64,000 bases of DNA from NCBI GenBank assembly GCA_963844845.1, contig CAWJPW010000011.1:496001-560000 (forward strand), in the 5' to 3' direction. The position numbers and the translations under genes were made by a program. The notes beneath the pieces are model-generated. The model saw only the letters and a program-made list of their open reading frames with translations, searched no databases and was not told where the DNA came from. Positions within the stretch are counted from its first letter, which is position 1. Every line of letters begins with the position of its first letter. The stretch comes from CAWJPW01 sp963844845. GTDB lineage: Bacteria; Acidobacteriota; Thermoanaerobaculia; Thermoanaerobaculales; Sulfomarinibacteraceae. Positions 44,458 to 53,580 of this stretch are shown one piece after another.

Positions 44458-45294
44458 GTGTTCGCACACATCGCCGTGGGCCTCGACGGCTCCATCCACT
44501 CAGCCGCCGCCCTCGACCTCGCCCTGCAGCTCGGGCAGCGGCTCGGAGGCGTGGTGCACGGAGTCCACGTCATCGATCTCGCCGTGGTGGAGGGCTCGTT
44601 CATCGCCGACATCAGCGGCGCCATGGGTGTGGAACCGCTGGTCAACCTCGCGCCCCAGGTGAGGGCGGTGCTGGGCGACCTTGCCGACACCATCCGTGAG
44701 CACTTCGAGGAGCGCGCCGCCGAGGCCGGCGTCACCGCCCGCTTCGAGCAGGCCGAGGGCTCGGTCCCGCCGACCCTGATGGAGCGCACCGCGGCGTGCG
44801 GCCTCGTCGTGGTGGGTAAACGCGGCGTCAACGCGCGCTACCACGGCGAGCTCCTGGGACCCGTGTGCGAGCGCCTCCTGCGTCTCGTGGACGTCCCGGT
44901 GGTGGTGGTGCCCGAGACCGTGCGGAGAATCGGCCGCATCCTCCTGGCCTACGACGGCAGTGGCAAGGCCGACCATGCCCTGCGCTGGTGCGGCGAGCTG
45001 GCGCGCGCCCTCGGCGTACCGATCACCGCCGTCACCGCCCAGGACGACGAGGGCGCCGCCGCGCCCCTGCTCGAGCGCGTCCGCAACCACCTGGAAGCCG
45101 TCGGCGTGGTTGTCGACACCCGATGGAGGTCCGGCGAGCCCGCCGACGTCATCGCCGAGACCGCCACCGAGACCGGTGCCGACCTGGTGGCCCTCGGTTC
45201 ACACGGTCACAGCCGCATCGTCGAGATGGTACTGGGCTCCACCACCGAAGCGGTGGTGCGGCGCCTCGATCTTCCAGTGATGTGCGTGCCGTAG
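44458..45294 (+). CDS. Tandem universal stress protein
   Basis: A 278-residue protein with two UspA domains. The first has IAVGLDGSIHSAAALDLALQ, the second ILLAYDGSGKADHALRWCGE and the ATP-binding GSHGHSRIVEMVLGSTTEAV (G-x2-G-x9-G-S type). The first domain's site, VGKRGVNARYHGELLGPVCE, is degenerate, so only the C-terminal half probably binds ATP. GTG 44458 has GGGAGG upstream. It may act in starvation or redox stress. Confidence 0.9.
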   Translation: MFAHIAVGLDGSIHSAAALDLALQLGQRLGGVVHGVHVIDLAVVEGSFIADISGAMGVEPLVNLAPQVRAVLGDLADTIREHFEERAAEAGVTARFEQAEGSVPPTLMERTAACGLVVVGKRGVNARYHGELLGPVCERLLRLVDVPVVVVPETVRRIGRILLAYDGSGKADHALRWCGELARALGVPITAVTAQDDEGAAAPLLERVRNHLEAVGVVVDTRWRSGEPADVIAETATETGADLVALGSHGHSRIVEMVLGSTTEAVVRRLDLPVMCVP

Positions 45295-45330
45295 GGGTGC
45301 CGGGTTCCGCGCGCGGAACCCGGCACCCCT
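45293..45330. terminator. Perfect 38-base palindrome, bidirectional terminator
   Basis: A 19-base stem, AGGGGTGCCGGGTTCCGCG against its exact complement, starting at the last bases of the universal stress gene. The next gene is convergent (45351), so one hairpin serves both. No long T-run follows on either strand. Confidence 0.7.
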
Positions 45331-45350
45331 CCTGAGCTTCGGGGAACGGG

Positions 45351-45821
45351 TCAGTGTTCCGGCGGTGGAGGAGGAGAGGCGAGGAGCCCGAAGACCCGGA
45401 AGGCGGGGAGCAGCGGCTGCACCCGGTCGGCCCGTTGCAGGAAAGCCACCTTGTTTGCCTGGTCCTCGTCGAGGAGCCCGTTGAAAGTGTCCAGGTAACT
45501 CTCGTTCACCTGGCGGAGCGCCTCACGGATCCCGTGAGCCTGGATGGTCAGCTCGCCCACCGCCACGGCGTCGGGCTCGGCCTCGTCGAGCAGCATCGCG
45601 AGCTGCGCGCGCACGTCACCGAGCTCGCCGCCGAGCGGCTCGGCGGCAGCTCGCCGCGCCTCCATCGCCGACTGCCAGGCGTCCACCTGCTCGGGGGTGA
45701 GCGCCAGAAACTCGGCCACCGCTCGCATCGAGACCTCGACGCGGCACGGCGGCTCCTCCTGGGCAAGGGCCGGGCCCGCCAGCGCAGCGATCAGCATCAC
45801 GACCACTCCTACTCGCTTCAT
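45351..45821 (-). CDS. Periplasmic Spy/CpxP-like small protein
   Basis: A 156-residue exported protein with a signal peptide (MKRVGVVVMLIAALAGPALA, residues 1-20) and a mature part that is almost all helix. FLALTPEQVDAWQSAME resembles the LTxxQ motif of Spy/CpxP and zinc-resistance-associated proteins. It may be a periplasmic chaperone or stress sensor. ATG 45821 has GGAGG. The C-terminus ends SPPPPPEH. It is a stand-alone gene; the assignment rests on one motif and general shape. Confidence 0.6.
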   Translation of the reverse strand: MKRVGVVVMLIAALAGPALAQEEPPCRVEVSMRAVAEFLALTPEQVDAWQSAMEARRAAAEPLGGELGDVRAQLAMLLDEAEPDAVAVGELTIQAHGIREALRQVNESYLDTFNGLLDEDQANKVAFLQRADRVQPLLPAFRVFGLLASPPPPPEH

Positions 45822-46001
45822 GAGAACCTCCAGCATTCATGTCCGCAGCATCTCGACGCACCGGTACGACGACCCCACTCCCCCTCGCGTTGACAGCACG
45901 CCCGCCAAGACTCAACCTCCCGGCCCGGCCTGCGCAGAGTACGAGCTTCGCTTCTTAAGCTTGCCGGATGCGGGAGAGCCTCTCCCGTCTCCCGACTTCC
46001 G

Positions 46002-46007
46002 TATACT
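46002..46007 (+). promoter_or_regulatory. Predicted -10 box of lnt (leaderless)
   Basis: TATACT seven bases before the lnt ATG, with no ribosome site in between. The placement fits a leaderless message. Confidence 0.45.
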
Positions 46008-46014
46008 TCCGCCC

Positions 46015-47526
46015 ATGCGCACGGCCCGCCCCTGGCTACTGGCCGCCTCCTCCGGGGTCGCTCTGGCCCTGGCCCTACCGGGCCTCGGTTGGGTACCGCT
46101 GGTGTTTCTCTTCCCCGGCCTGCTGCTCGAGGCACTGCACGACGTGTCGAGGTGGCGGCGCGCCCTCGTGCTGGGTTGGACTGCCGGCACCGTGCACTGG
46201 CTGGTGGCCACCAACTGGGTGGTTCCGGTGATGCATCACTACGGGGGTCTGCCCCTGCCCCTTGCCGTGTTGGCCCTGCTGGCCATGGCCGTGTACCTGG
46301 GCTTCACGTGGGCGCTTGTCGCCGTGGTCTGTCATGCGGCGGCGCCGCGCCTGCGACCGTGGGTCCTCCCGTTGGCATGGACAGCCCTCGAGGCGGCGCG
46401 CCAGCTTCCGCCGTACCGCTTCCCCTGGAACCCGACCGCTGCCGTCTTTGCCGAGTGGCCGGCGGCGCTGGGTTCGCTGCCGGTGTGGGGAGCCAGCGGT
46501 CTGGGCTGGGCCGTCACCGCCCTCGGCGCGGCCGCCTGGGCGCTGCTGCGCCCGCCCACCCGGCGGCCGGGGCTCGCGCTGGGCGTCGCTGCGGCCGTGC
46601 TGCCGATGGTTGCAGCACTCCTGGCTCCGCCCGCCGTTCCGTCGGGCGCGCCCCTCGAGGTGGCGGCGCTGCAGCCCGGCACCAGCCTCGAGGCGAAGTG
46701 GGATCCCGCCCAGTGGCAGGAGGACACGGCCCGGGTGTGGAACCTCACCCGCGAAGCGGCCGCCCGGGGCGCCAAGCTCGTCCTCTGGCCCGAGAGCGCC
46801 GTGCCCTACAACCTCGAGGGGGACTCCGGCTACCGCGCGTCGGTCACGTCGCTGGCCCGCGAGCTCGACATCACAATCGTGCTCAACTCCGTCGGAAGGA
46901 CGGCCTCCGGCGGCGCCACCAACTCGGCCTACGTCGTCAACCCGAAGGGGGTCTTGCCCGAGCGCTACGACAAGGTACGCCTCGTTCCCTTCGGGGAGTA
47001 CGTGCCGCTCATCGGCCGCCTGGCCTTTGCCAAACCCCTGGTGCGCGAGGTCGGGCACTTCGAACCGGGTACGAGCCTGGAACCGCTCACGGCGGTCGGC
47101 ACCAAGGTGGGCATGGCAATCTGCTACGAGGTGGTCTTCGCCGACCTGGTGGCGAGCGAGGTGCGGCGGGGCGCCGGGCTCCTGGTCACCATCACCAACG
47201 ACGGCTGGTACGGCTTCTCGTGGGCGCCGAGCCAGCACTTCGCCCAGGCTGTGCTGCGCGCGGCGGAGACCCGACGCTGGCTCGCCCGCGCCGCCCTCAC
47301 AGGCATCTCCGGCTTCATCGACCCACAGGGGCGAGTGGTCGCCCGGCTCCCGGTGGGAGAGCACGGCGTGCTCGAGCAGATGGTACAGCCGACAACCGGA
47401 AGAACTCCCCGGGTCCGTTTCGGAGACTGGTGGGCGGGGCTCGCGGCGGCCGCTGTCGTCGTCCTTCTGGCAGTGGGCCGGCGCCGCCGGTCGGAGACAT
47501 TTGACAGCTCTCAACCCTGGAACTAG
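46015..47526 (+). CDS. lnt: Apolipoprotein N-acyltransferase
   Basis: A 503-residue inner-membrane enzyme that adds the third acyl chain to lipoproteins. About six N-terminal helices are followed by a periplasmic nitrilase domain with the catalytic triad E260 (LVLWPESAVP), K320 (RYDKVRLVPFGEY) and C370 (ICYEVVF). A last C-terminal helix (AAAAVVVLLAVG) is present. Its presence implies a Gram-negative envelope with triacylated lipoproteins. ATG 46015 sits seven bases after TATACT. The length is normal (E. coli 512). Confidence 0.94.
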   Translation: MRTARPWLLAASSGVALALALPGLGWVPLVFLFPGLLLEALHDVSRWRRALVLGWTAGTVHWLVATNWVVPVMHHYGGLPLPLAVLALLAMAVYLGFTWALVAVVCHAAAPRLRPWVLPLAWTALEAARQLPPYRFPWNPTAAVFAEWPAALGSLPVWGASGLGWAVTALGAAAWALLRPPTRRPGLALGVAAAVLPMVAALLAPPAVPSGAPLEVAALQPGTSLEAKWDPAQWQEDTARVWNLTREAAARGAKLVLWPESAVPYNLEGDSGYRASVTSLARELDITIVLNSVGRTASGGATNSAYVVNPKGVLPERYDKVRLVPFGEYVPLIGRLAFAKPLVREVGHFEPGTSLEPLTAVGTKVGMAICYEVVFADLVASEVRRGAGLLVTITNDGWYGFSWAPSQHFAQAVLRAAETRRWLARAALTGISGFIDPQGRVVARLPVGEHGVLEQMVQPTTGRTPRVRFGDWWAGLAAAAVVVLLAVGRRRRSETFDSSQPWN

Positions 47527-47529
47527 AGT
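47501..47529 (+). promoter_or_regulatory. Sigma-70 promoter of the OmpA-family gene
   Basis: TTGACA, 17 bases, TAGAGT. It overlaps the end of lnt and lies 36 bases before the ATG, which has a strong GGAGGAGGAG ribosome site. High expression is expected for an abundant envelope protein. Confidence 0.65.
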
Positions 47530-47564
47530 GGTCTTCGTCTCAAGGAGGAAAGGAGGAGGAGCAC

Positions 47565-48689
47565 ATGCGACGTACCGCGTGGTTGGCTCTTGGTCTCATC
47601 ATCGTATGGGGCGTCACCCCGGCGCTGGCCCAGCAGGACAGCAAGTTCACCGCCGCGGTGATCATCGGCGAGCAGCAGAACTACAACACCGACGTGGGCA
47701 GTGACTTTGCGTTGGGGTTGCAGCTCGGCTGGAACTTCGACCAGAACTGGTCACTGCAGGCAGAGTTGGCGGGCTCTGACCCGACCCCGAACCAGCCCAA
47801 GTGGGTGCAGGGCTCCGTGACACCCGGACTGCTGCGGAGCGCCGACGTCATGCTCGCTTCCCTCAACCTGGTCCACTTCTGGCCCGCCGAGGGCCGTCGC
47901 CTGGTGCCCTTCGTGGGCTTCGGCGCCTCATGGTTCGACGTGGCCTACAACGACGTCTTCTACCAGGACGGCAGGTCCGAGGGCGCGACGTTCGGCGCCA
48001 ACATGGCTGCGGGCGTGCGTTACGACCTCGCCGGGAACAGCTTCGCCCTCGGCGAGGTACGCTGGCACGCGTTCACCAAGCCCAACTTCGAAGCTCTGCA
48101 AGTGTTCGTGGGTTACGGCTTCGGGCTCGGACACCAGCCCAAGCACGAGGCGCCGGCACCCGCTCCAGTAATTGCCCCACCGCCGGCACCAGAGCCGGCG
48201 CCCGAGCCCATGACCGAGCCCGAGCCGGCACCCGCGCCCGAGCCGCCGCCCCCGGCGCCCGCCCCGACCCTCCAGGAGGAGGTCGAGCAGGGGATGCAAG
48301 GCGCGGGCACGGTGGAGGCCACCGACGAGGGGCTCAAGATCTCGATCCCCGACGTGCTCTTCGCCTTCGACAAGGCCACCATCCGCGAGGAGTTCAAGGA
48401 GCCGCTCGACAACCTCGCCCAGGTGCTGCTCAACCACCCCGACGTGCATATCCGCATCGAAGGCCACACCGACTCCATCGGCTCCGAGGCTTACAACCAG
48501 AAGCTCTCCGAGCGCCGTGCCGGTGCCGTCTTCAGCCTCCTCGAGGGGCGCGGTGTCGCCGCTGACCGTATGCAGACGGTAGGTTACGGCGAGACGCACC
48601 CGGTTGCCAGCAACGCCACCGCCGAGGGACGCCAGAAGAACCGCCGGGTCGACATCGTCATCATCCAGGGCGGCGTGCCGCAGAAGTAG
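47565..48689 (+). CDS. OmpA-family outer-membrane protein
   Basis: A 374-residue protein. Signal peptide 1-23 (ending TPALA), an eight-stranded beta-barrel type N-terminal region (alternating hydrophobic strands up to FVGYGFGLG), a Pro/Ala/Glu-rich hinge at about 195-240, and a C-terminal OmpA peptidoglycan-binding domain (VLFAFDKATIREEF, RIEGHTDSIGSEAYNQKLSE, RRAGAV, VGYGETHPVASNATAEGRQK, NRRVDI). It would anchor the outer membrane to the cell wall. The hinge alternates short Pro-Ala/Glu units. It is the first and only gene of its transcript, bounded by a clear promoter and terminator. Confidence 0.93.
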   Translation: MRRTAWLALGLIIVWGVTPALAQQDSKFTAAVIIGEQQNYNTDVGSDFALGLQLGWNFDQNWSLQAELAGSDPTPNQPKWVQGSVTPGLLRSADVMLASLNLVHFWPAEGRRLVPFVGFGASWFDVAYNDVFYQDGRSEGATFGANMAAGVRYDLAGNSFALGEVRWHAFTKPNFEALQVFVGYGFGLGHQPKHEAPAPAPVIAPPPAPEPAPEPMTEPEPAPAPEPPPPAPAPTLQEEVEQGMQGAGTVEATDEGLKISIPDVLFAFDKATIREEFKEPLDNLAQVLLNHPDVHIRIEGHTDSIGSEAYNQKLSERRAGAVFSLLEGRGVAADRMQTVGYGETHPVASNATAEGRQKNRRVDIVIIQGGVPQK

Positions 48690-48713
48690 CCGACCGCTTC
48701 CGACGACCAACCC

Positions 48714-48742
48714 AACCGGCGCCGGGCCACCCGGCGCCGGTT
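48714..48742 (+). terminator. Terminator after the OmpA-family gene
   Basis: AACCGGCGCCGGG-CCA-CCCGGCGCCGGTT: a perfect 13-base stem with a three-base loop 24 bases past the stop, followed by GCTCTGTTT. Confidence 0.75.
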
Positions 48743-48870
48743 GCTCTGTTTCGGGCCGGACGCGGGAAGACGCGAAGGTGCAGCGCTGTTGTCACTCCGC
48801 GCGTGGGGTTGTCGACACGGCGCGGAAGCGGGCGGCCCCGCAGGCCCATAATCTCTGGTACGATACTCGC

Positions 48871-48886
48871 GCCCGCTTCGGCGGGC
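48871..48886 (+). promoter_or_regulatory. UUCG-capped hairpin in the probable prfB leader
   Basis: GCCCGC-TTCG-GCGGGC, an extra-stable tetraloop hairpin immediately downstream of a TACGAT box (48859-48864). It could form the 5' end of the prfB transcript. Its role is unknown. Confidence 0.35.
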
Positions 48887-48948
48887 CGATTCATTGAACC
48901 GCCCTCCACTCCCGCTCTGCCGGCGGGACGTGCGGTTTGGAGCACACC

Positions 48949-50059
48949 ATGCTTGACGAGCTGATCCACCGTTCCGACACCGAGATCGAGCGCATCCAGC
49001 AGCTGCGGGGGTATCTTTGACGAGGAGGGCTCCTGCCGCAAGCTCGCCGAAGCCGATGCCGAGGCTCAAGACCCGGACATCTGGTCGGATCAGGAGCGCG
49101 CGCGCGAGGTGATGCGCCGACGCTCCGAGCTCCAGGGGCAGGTGGAGACCGCCACCACCCTCCGGGAGTCGGGCGAGGAGCTGGAGATCCTGGTGGAGAT
49201 GGCCCGTGACGGGGAGAGCGGCGCCGAGCAGGAGCTGGCCACGGCACTGGGTCGCATCGTCCCCATCCTCGACCGCCTCGAGCTCACCACCAAGATGACC
49301 GGCGAGCACGACAGCGCCAACGCCTACCTCGAGATCCACCCCGGAGCCGGCGGTACCGAGTCCCAGGACTGGGCGCAGATGCTGGAGCGCATGTATCTGC
49401 GCTGGTGCGAGCGAAGTAACCTCGACGTCGAGCTGCTCGACGAGCAGCCGGGCGAGGAGGCGGGCATCAAGGCGGCCATCGTGCTCGTCAAGGGCGCCTA
49501 CGCGTACGGCTACCTCAAGGCCGAGGCCGGCATCCACCGGCTGGTGCGGATCTCTCCGTTCGATGCACAGTCTCGGCGCCACACCTCGTTCGCCTCGGTC
49601 CATGTCTACCCCGAGATCGACGAGGAGGTGGAGCTGGAGATCCCGGAGAAGGACATCCGCGTCGACCGCTACTGCTCGTCCGGCCCCGGGGGCCAAGGGG
49701 TCAACACCACCTACTCGGCGGTGCGCCTGGTGCACATTCCCACCGGTGTCATCGTCACCTGCCAGAACGAACGTTCGCAGATCAAGAACCTCGCCTCCGC
49801 CATGAAGGTCCTCAAGGCTCGCCTGTTCGAGCTCGAGCGGCAGAAGCGCGAGGAGGAGCTGGAGAAGCTCAAGGGGCCCAAGAAGGACATCTCCTGGGGG
49901 AACCAGATCCGCTCGTACGTGCTGCAACCGTACCGCATGGTGAAGGACCTGCGCACCGGCCACGAGGTGGGCGACGCCGACCGCGTGCTCGACGGCGACC
50001 TTGACGGCTTCATCGACGCCTACCTGCGGTGGCGTGCGGAGGGCGACCGGGAGGAGTGA
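48949..50059 (+). CDS. prfB: Peptide chain release factor 2 with programmed +1 frameshift
   Basis: Translation starts at ATG 48949 (GGAG upstream) and reads 23 codons to an in-frame TGA at 49018. A +1 shift at CTT TGA C continues in the main frame to 50059, giving about 369 residues, the usual RF2 length. The class-I signatures are present: the RF2 tripeptide SPF in RISPFDAQ and the hydrolytic GGQ in SGPGGQGVNTTYSAV. RF2 ends translation at UGA and UAA; the shift autoregulates its level. Annotators ignoring the shift would start too late, at 49109. Confidence 0.96.
49007..49021 (+). promoter_or_regulatory. prfB programmed frameshift site
   Basis: GGGGG (49007-49011), a Shine-Dalgarno-like element, then TAT, the slippery CTT (49015-49017), the stop TGA (49018-49020) and C. 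This is the classic RF2 autoregulatory arrangement, with the purine element three bases before the slippery codon. Confidence 0.93.
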
Positions 50060-50094
50060 GGCAACCAGCCTGGGGTCGGCACCGTATGTAAGGT

Positions 50095-53000
50095 GTGTGT
50101 GCCCCCTTGCAACGTCTCGGTGCGGTCTTGGTGGCCGCGCTTGCCACGAGCGCGGCGGCGCAGGTTGACCGTCCCCACTTCGAACGGCTCTCCATCGAGC
50201 ACGGCCTTTCCCAGAGCATCGTCGAGGCCATCGCCCAGGACGCCAAGGGCTTCATGTGGTTCGCCACCGAGGACGGCCTCAACCGCTTCGACGGCTACAG
50301 CTTCAGCGTCTACCGCAACGTCGCCGGCGATGAAGAGAGCCTGAGCTACAACGAGATCAAGTGCATCCTGGCCGACTCCCGCGGCAGGCTCTGGCTCGGC
50401 ACCTTCGAGGGCGGCCTCAACCGGTTCGACCCGGTCACCGAGCGGTTCCAGCGCTACCTGCACGACCCGGCCGATCCTGGAAGCCTCGCCGCCGGAACCG
50501 TCCGCAGCCTGGCCGAGGGCCTGACCGGCACGATCTGGGTGGGCACCCAGGGCGGCGGCCTCGACCGCCTCGACCCCGGCAGCGGCCGCTTTGTCCACTA
50601 CCGCCACGACCCCGATGACCCGAGCAGCCTCTCAGACGACGACATTCGCGTGATCCTCCACGCCGCCGACGGGACCCTCTGGGTCGGAACCGCAGCCGGC
50701 CTCGACCGCCTCGACCCCGCCACCAGGGGCTTCACCCACTACCGCCACGAGCCGGACAAGCCCGACAGCCTCACCGAGGGCCCCGTGCAGGCACTGATCG
50801 AGGACGGTGACCACGGGCTTTGGGTGGGAACCGAGGGTGGCGGCCTCAGCCACCTCGACCCGGCCTCGAGCCGCTGTTCCCACTATCGTCACGACACCGC
50901 CGACCCCGCCTCCCTCGCCGACGACCGCGTGCGTGCCCTCGTCCGCGACCACACCGGCGCCCTCTGGGTGGGAACCGACGGCGGCGGCCTCGACCGCCTC
51001 GACCGGGTCACAGGCCGCTTCAGCCACGCCCGCCACGACCCCCTCGACTCCACGAGCCTCGGCACCGACCGGGTGTTCTCGCTCCACGAGGACCGCTCGC
51101 ACGTGCTCTGGGTGGGTACCTACGGTGCCGGCCTGAGCCTCACCGAGGTGGGCCGGGAGCGCTTCCACGTCGTTCGCCACGATCCCGAGGACCCGAACAG
51201 CCTGGGCCATGACATCGTCTGGTCGATCCTCGAGGACCGGCACGGCGCGGTGTGGGTGGGCACCGACGCCGCCGGGCTCGACCGCTGGGACCGTGGCACC
51301 GGGCGCTGGCACCACTGGCGTCACGACCCGGCCAACCCGCAGAGCCCTGCCAGCGACACGATCCGGGTGGTGTTCGGGGACCGCAGCGGGACCCTCTGGC
51401 TCGCCACCCACGGCGGTGGGCTCGACCGGTTCGACCCAGTCACCGGCCGGTTCACCCACTATCGCCACGACCCCCGGGACCCGAGCTCCATCGCCCACGA
51501 CGAGCTCCGCTCAGTGATCCAGGACCGGCGCGGCAGGCTGTGGATCGGCACCTTTGGCGGCGGTCTCGACCGCCTCGACCCTGCCACCGGCCGCTTCGCC
51601 CACTACCGCCACGACCCCGCCGAGCCCGCCAGCCTCGCCAGCGACTTCGTCCGCGCCGTGCTCGAGAACCCCGACGGCACCCTGTGGGTGGCGACCCAGG
51701 GTGGCGGCCTCGACCTCTTCGACCCCACCACCGGACAGTTCACCCACCATCGCCAGGATCCGGACGACCCCGCCAGCCTGAGCAACAGCTACGCCTTCGC
51801 CCTCCACCGTGACCGCCGCGGCCGCCTGTGGGTGGGGACGTACGGGGGCGGGCTCAATCGCCTCGACCCCGCGACCGGCGGCTTCGTCCGCTACACCGCC
51901 GAGGACGGCCTCGTCAGCGACTCGGTGTACGGTATCCTCGAGGACGACACCGGGCGGTTGTGGATCAGCACCAATGAAGGTCTCTCCTGCTTCGACCCGG
52001 AGCGCTCCGTCTTCCGTTCCTACAACGTGCGCGACGGCTTGCAGAGCAACGAGTTCAACGGCGGCGCCTTCCACCGCGGTCCGAGCGGCGTCCTCTACTT
52101 CGGCGGCATCGCGGGCTTCAACTACTTCCGTGCCGAGGAGATCCGCGGTAACACCCAGCCCCCCGCAGTGGTCCTCACCGACCTCAAGCTGTACAACCGC
52201 TCGGTACGGCCGGGGGTCGCGAGGAGGGACGGCCGCCCACTCCTCGAACGGGCCCTGCCCTTCACTGAGGTGCTCGCCTTGTCATACCGGGACGATGTCG
52301 TCACCTTCGAGTTTGCCGCGCTACACTACGCCGCTCCCGAGCACAATCGCTACGCCTATCGGCTGGAGGGTCTGAGCGAGGCATGGATCCCCACCGACGC
52401 CGCTCATCGCTCGGCGACCTTCACCGACCTCGCGCCCGGCGCCTACGTGTTCCGGGTGAAGGCCTGCAACGGAGACGGCGTCTGGAATGAGTGGGGAACC
52501 GCTCTGCAGGTTGTGGTCACGCCACCGTTCTGGGCCACCTGGTGGTTCCGCCTCCTGGTCCTGGCGGCGGTGGTGGGCTTCGCCGCTGCCGCCCACCGGG
52601 GTCGGACCCGGATCGTGCGGATGCAGACCGAGCTGCGCGCGGCCCACGACGCTCAGATGGCAATCATGCCCGCGAGCGCACCCGAGCTGGAGGAGCTCGA
52701 GATCGCAGGGATCTGTCTGCCCGCCAGCGAGGTCGGAGGGGACTTCTACGACCATTTCTGGCTGGACGCCGAGTGCTCAGCGCTGTGCGTCGCGGTGGGA
52801 GACGTGGCCGGTAAGGCCATGCCGGCGGCGATGACGGCGGTCATGGCCAGCGGCATGCTGGCCGCCCACGCCGCCGGCGGCGCCGACGCGGCCACCGTTG
52901 CCACCGAGATCGGCCGCTCGCTCCACCGCAAGACCCCACGCCGCCGCTTCGTCGCCCTGTGCCTGGCCGTCGTCAGGGCGCACGAGCGCGAGCTGGAGCT

Positions 53001-53394
53001 GGTCAACGCCGGGCTGTGCGAGCCACTTCTCCTGCGGGACGGCGCCGCCACGACGCTGAGCTCGCCGGCGCCACACCTCCCGCTCGGGGTGGCCGGGAAC
53101 GTGACGTACGCCTCCACGCGGCATCGCCTGCTGCCGGGCGACGTGGTCGTGATCTACTCCGACGGCGTGCCGGAGAGCCTGGACGGCGGTGGTGAGCTCT
53201 ATGGCTACGAGCGCCTCGAGGCCCTCGTGGCCCGGCTCGGCGCCGACAACCTCTCCGCAGCGGCGATCCGCGACGCGGTGCTTGCCGACGTGGCCCGCTT
53301 CGTCGGCCGCACCCGGATCCGCGACGACCGTACCGTGGTGGTCATCAGACTTCGGGCCGAGGCTCCGATTGCAACGTCATCGAACCCGGTGTAA
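50095..53394 (+). CDS. Two-component-propeller sensor fused to a SpoIIE-type PP2C phosphatase
   Basis: A 1099-residue sensor. Signal peptide (about 1-22), a long run of propeller repeats (about 25-680; repeating LWVGT..GGLDRLDP and FTHYRHDP..P.SL units), a Y_Y_Y domain (about 730-805), one membrane helix (about 810-830, WWFRLLVLAAVVGFAAAAH), then a SpoIIE/PP2C phosphatase (about 860-1095; EVGGDFYDHF, VAVGDVAGKAMPAAMTAV, YSDGVPES, RIRDDRTVVVIRL). The periplasmic propeller would bind a ligand and control dephosphorylation of an anti-sigma-antagonist type partner. There is no histidine kinase domain. Start GTG 50095, close to weak AAGG, is the best start with a signal peptide. No partner anti-sigma gene is adjacent. 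Confidence 0.88.
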   Translation: MCAPLQRLGAVLVAALATSAAAQVDRPHFERLSIEHGLSQSIVEAIAQDAKGFMWFATEDGLNRFDGYSFSVYRNVAGDEESLSYNEIKCILADSRGRLWLGTFEGGLNRFDPVTERFQRYLHDPADPGSLAAGTVRSLAEGLTGTIWVGTQGGGLDRLDPGSGRFVHYRHDPDDPSSLSDDDIRVILHAADGTLWVGTAAGLDRLDPATRGFTHYRHEPDKPDSLTEGPVQALIEDGDHGLWVGTEGGGLSHLDPASSRCSHYRHDTADPASLADDRVRALVRDHTGALWVGTDGGGLDRLDRVTGRFSHARHDPLDSTSLGTDRVFSLHEDRSHVLWVGTYGAGLSLTEVGRERFHVVRHDPEDPNSLGHDIVWSILEDRHGAVWVGTDAAGLDRWDRGTGRWHHWRHDPANPQSPASDTIRVVFGDRSGTLWLATHGGGLDRFDPVTGRFTHYRHDPRDPSSIAHDELRSVIQDRRGRLWIGTFGGGLDRLDPATGRFAHYRHDPAEPASLASDFVRAVLENPDGTLWVATQGGGLDLFDPTTGQFTHHRQDPDDPASLSNSYAFALHRDRRGRLWVGTYGGGLNRLDPATGGFVRYTAEDGLVSDSVYGILEDDTGRLWISTNEGLSCFDPERSVFRSYNVRDGLQSNEFNGGAFHRGPSGVLYFGGIAGFNYFRAEEIRGNTQPPAVVLTDLKLYNRSVRPGVARRDGRPLLERALPFTEVLALSYRDDVVTFEFAALHYAAPEHNRYAYRLEGLSEAWIPTDAAHRSATFTDLAPGAYVFRVKACNGDGVWNEWGTALQVVVTPPFWATWWFRLLVLAAVVGFAAAAHRGRTRIVRMQTELRAAHDAQMAIMPASAPELEELEIAGICLPASEVGGDFYDHFWLDAECSALCVAVGDVAGKAMPAAMTAVMASGMLAAHAAGGADAATVATEIGRSLHRKTPRRRFVALCLAVVRAHERELELVNAGLCEPLLLRDGAATTLSSPAPHLPLGVAGNVTYASTRHRLLPGDVVVIYSDGVPESLDGGGELYGYERLEALVARLGADNLSAAAIRDAVLADVARFVGRTRIRDDRTVVVIRLRAEAPIATSSNPV

Positions 53395-53580
53395 CCTCTC
53401 GCGCCGGGAGCGCTGCGTGAGCTACGCCTTCCATCATCCGTCGGTCCCGTGGCGGACCGCGTTCGCGGCCTTCGAGCCGGTGTGGCGGCAGCCTACCTGA
53501 ACGCCCGCCGCGCTCTCAGAGGCGCTGGGGAGCCGCACCGTCGACGACAACCACCGTGAACGCAAAGGAGCCCGAGCATC

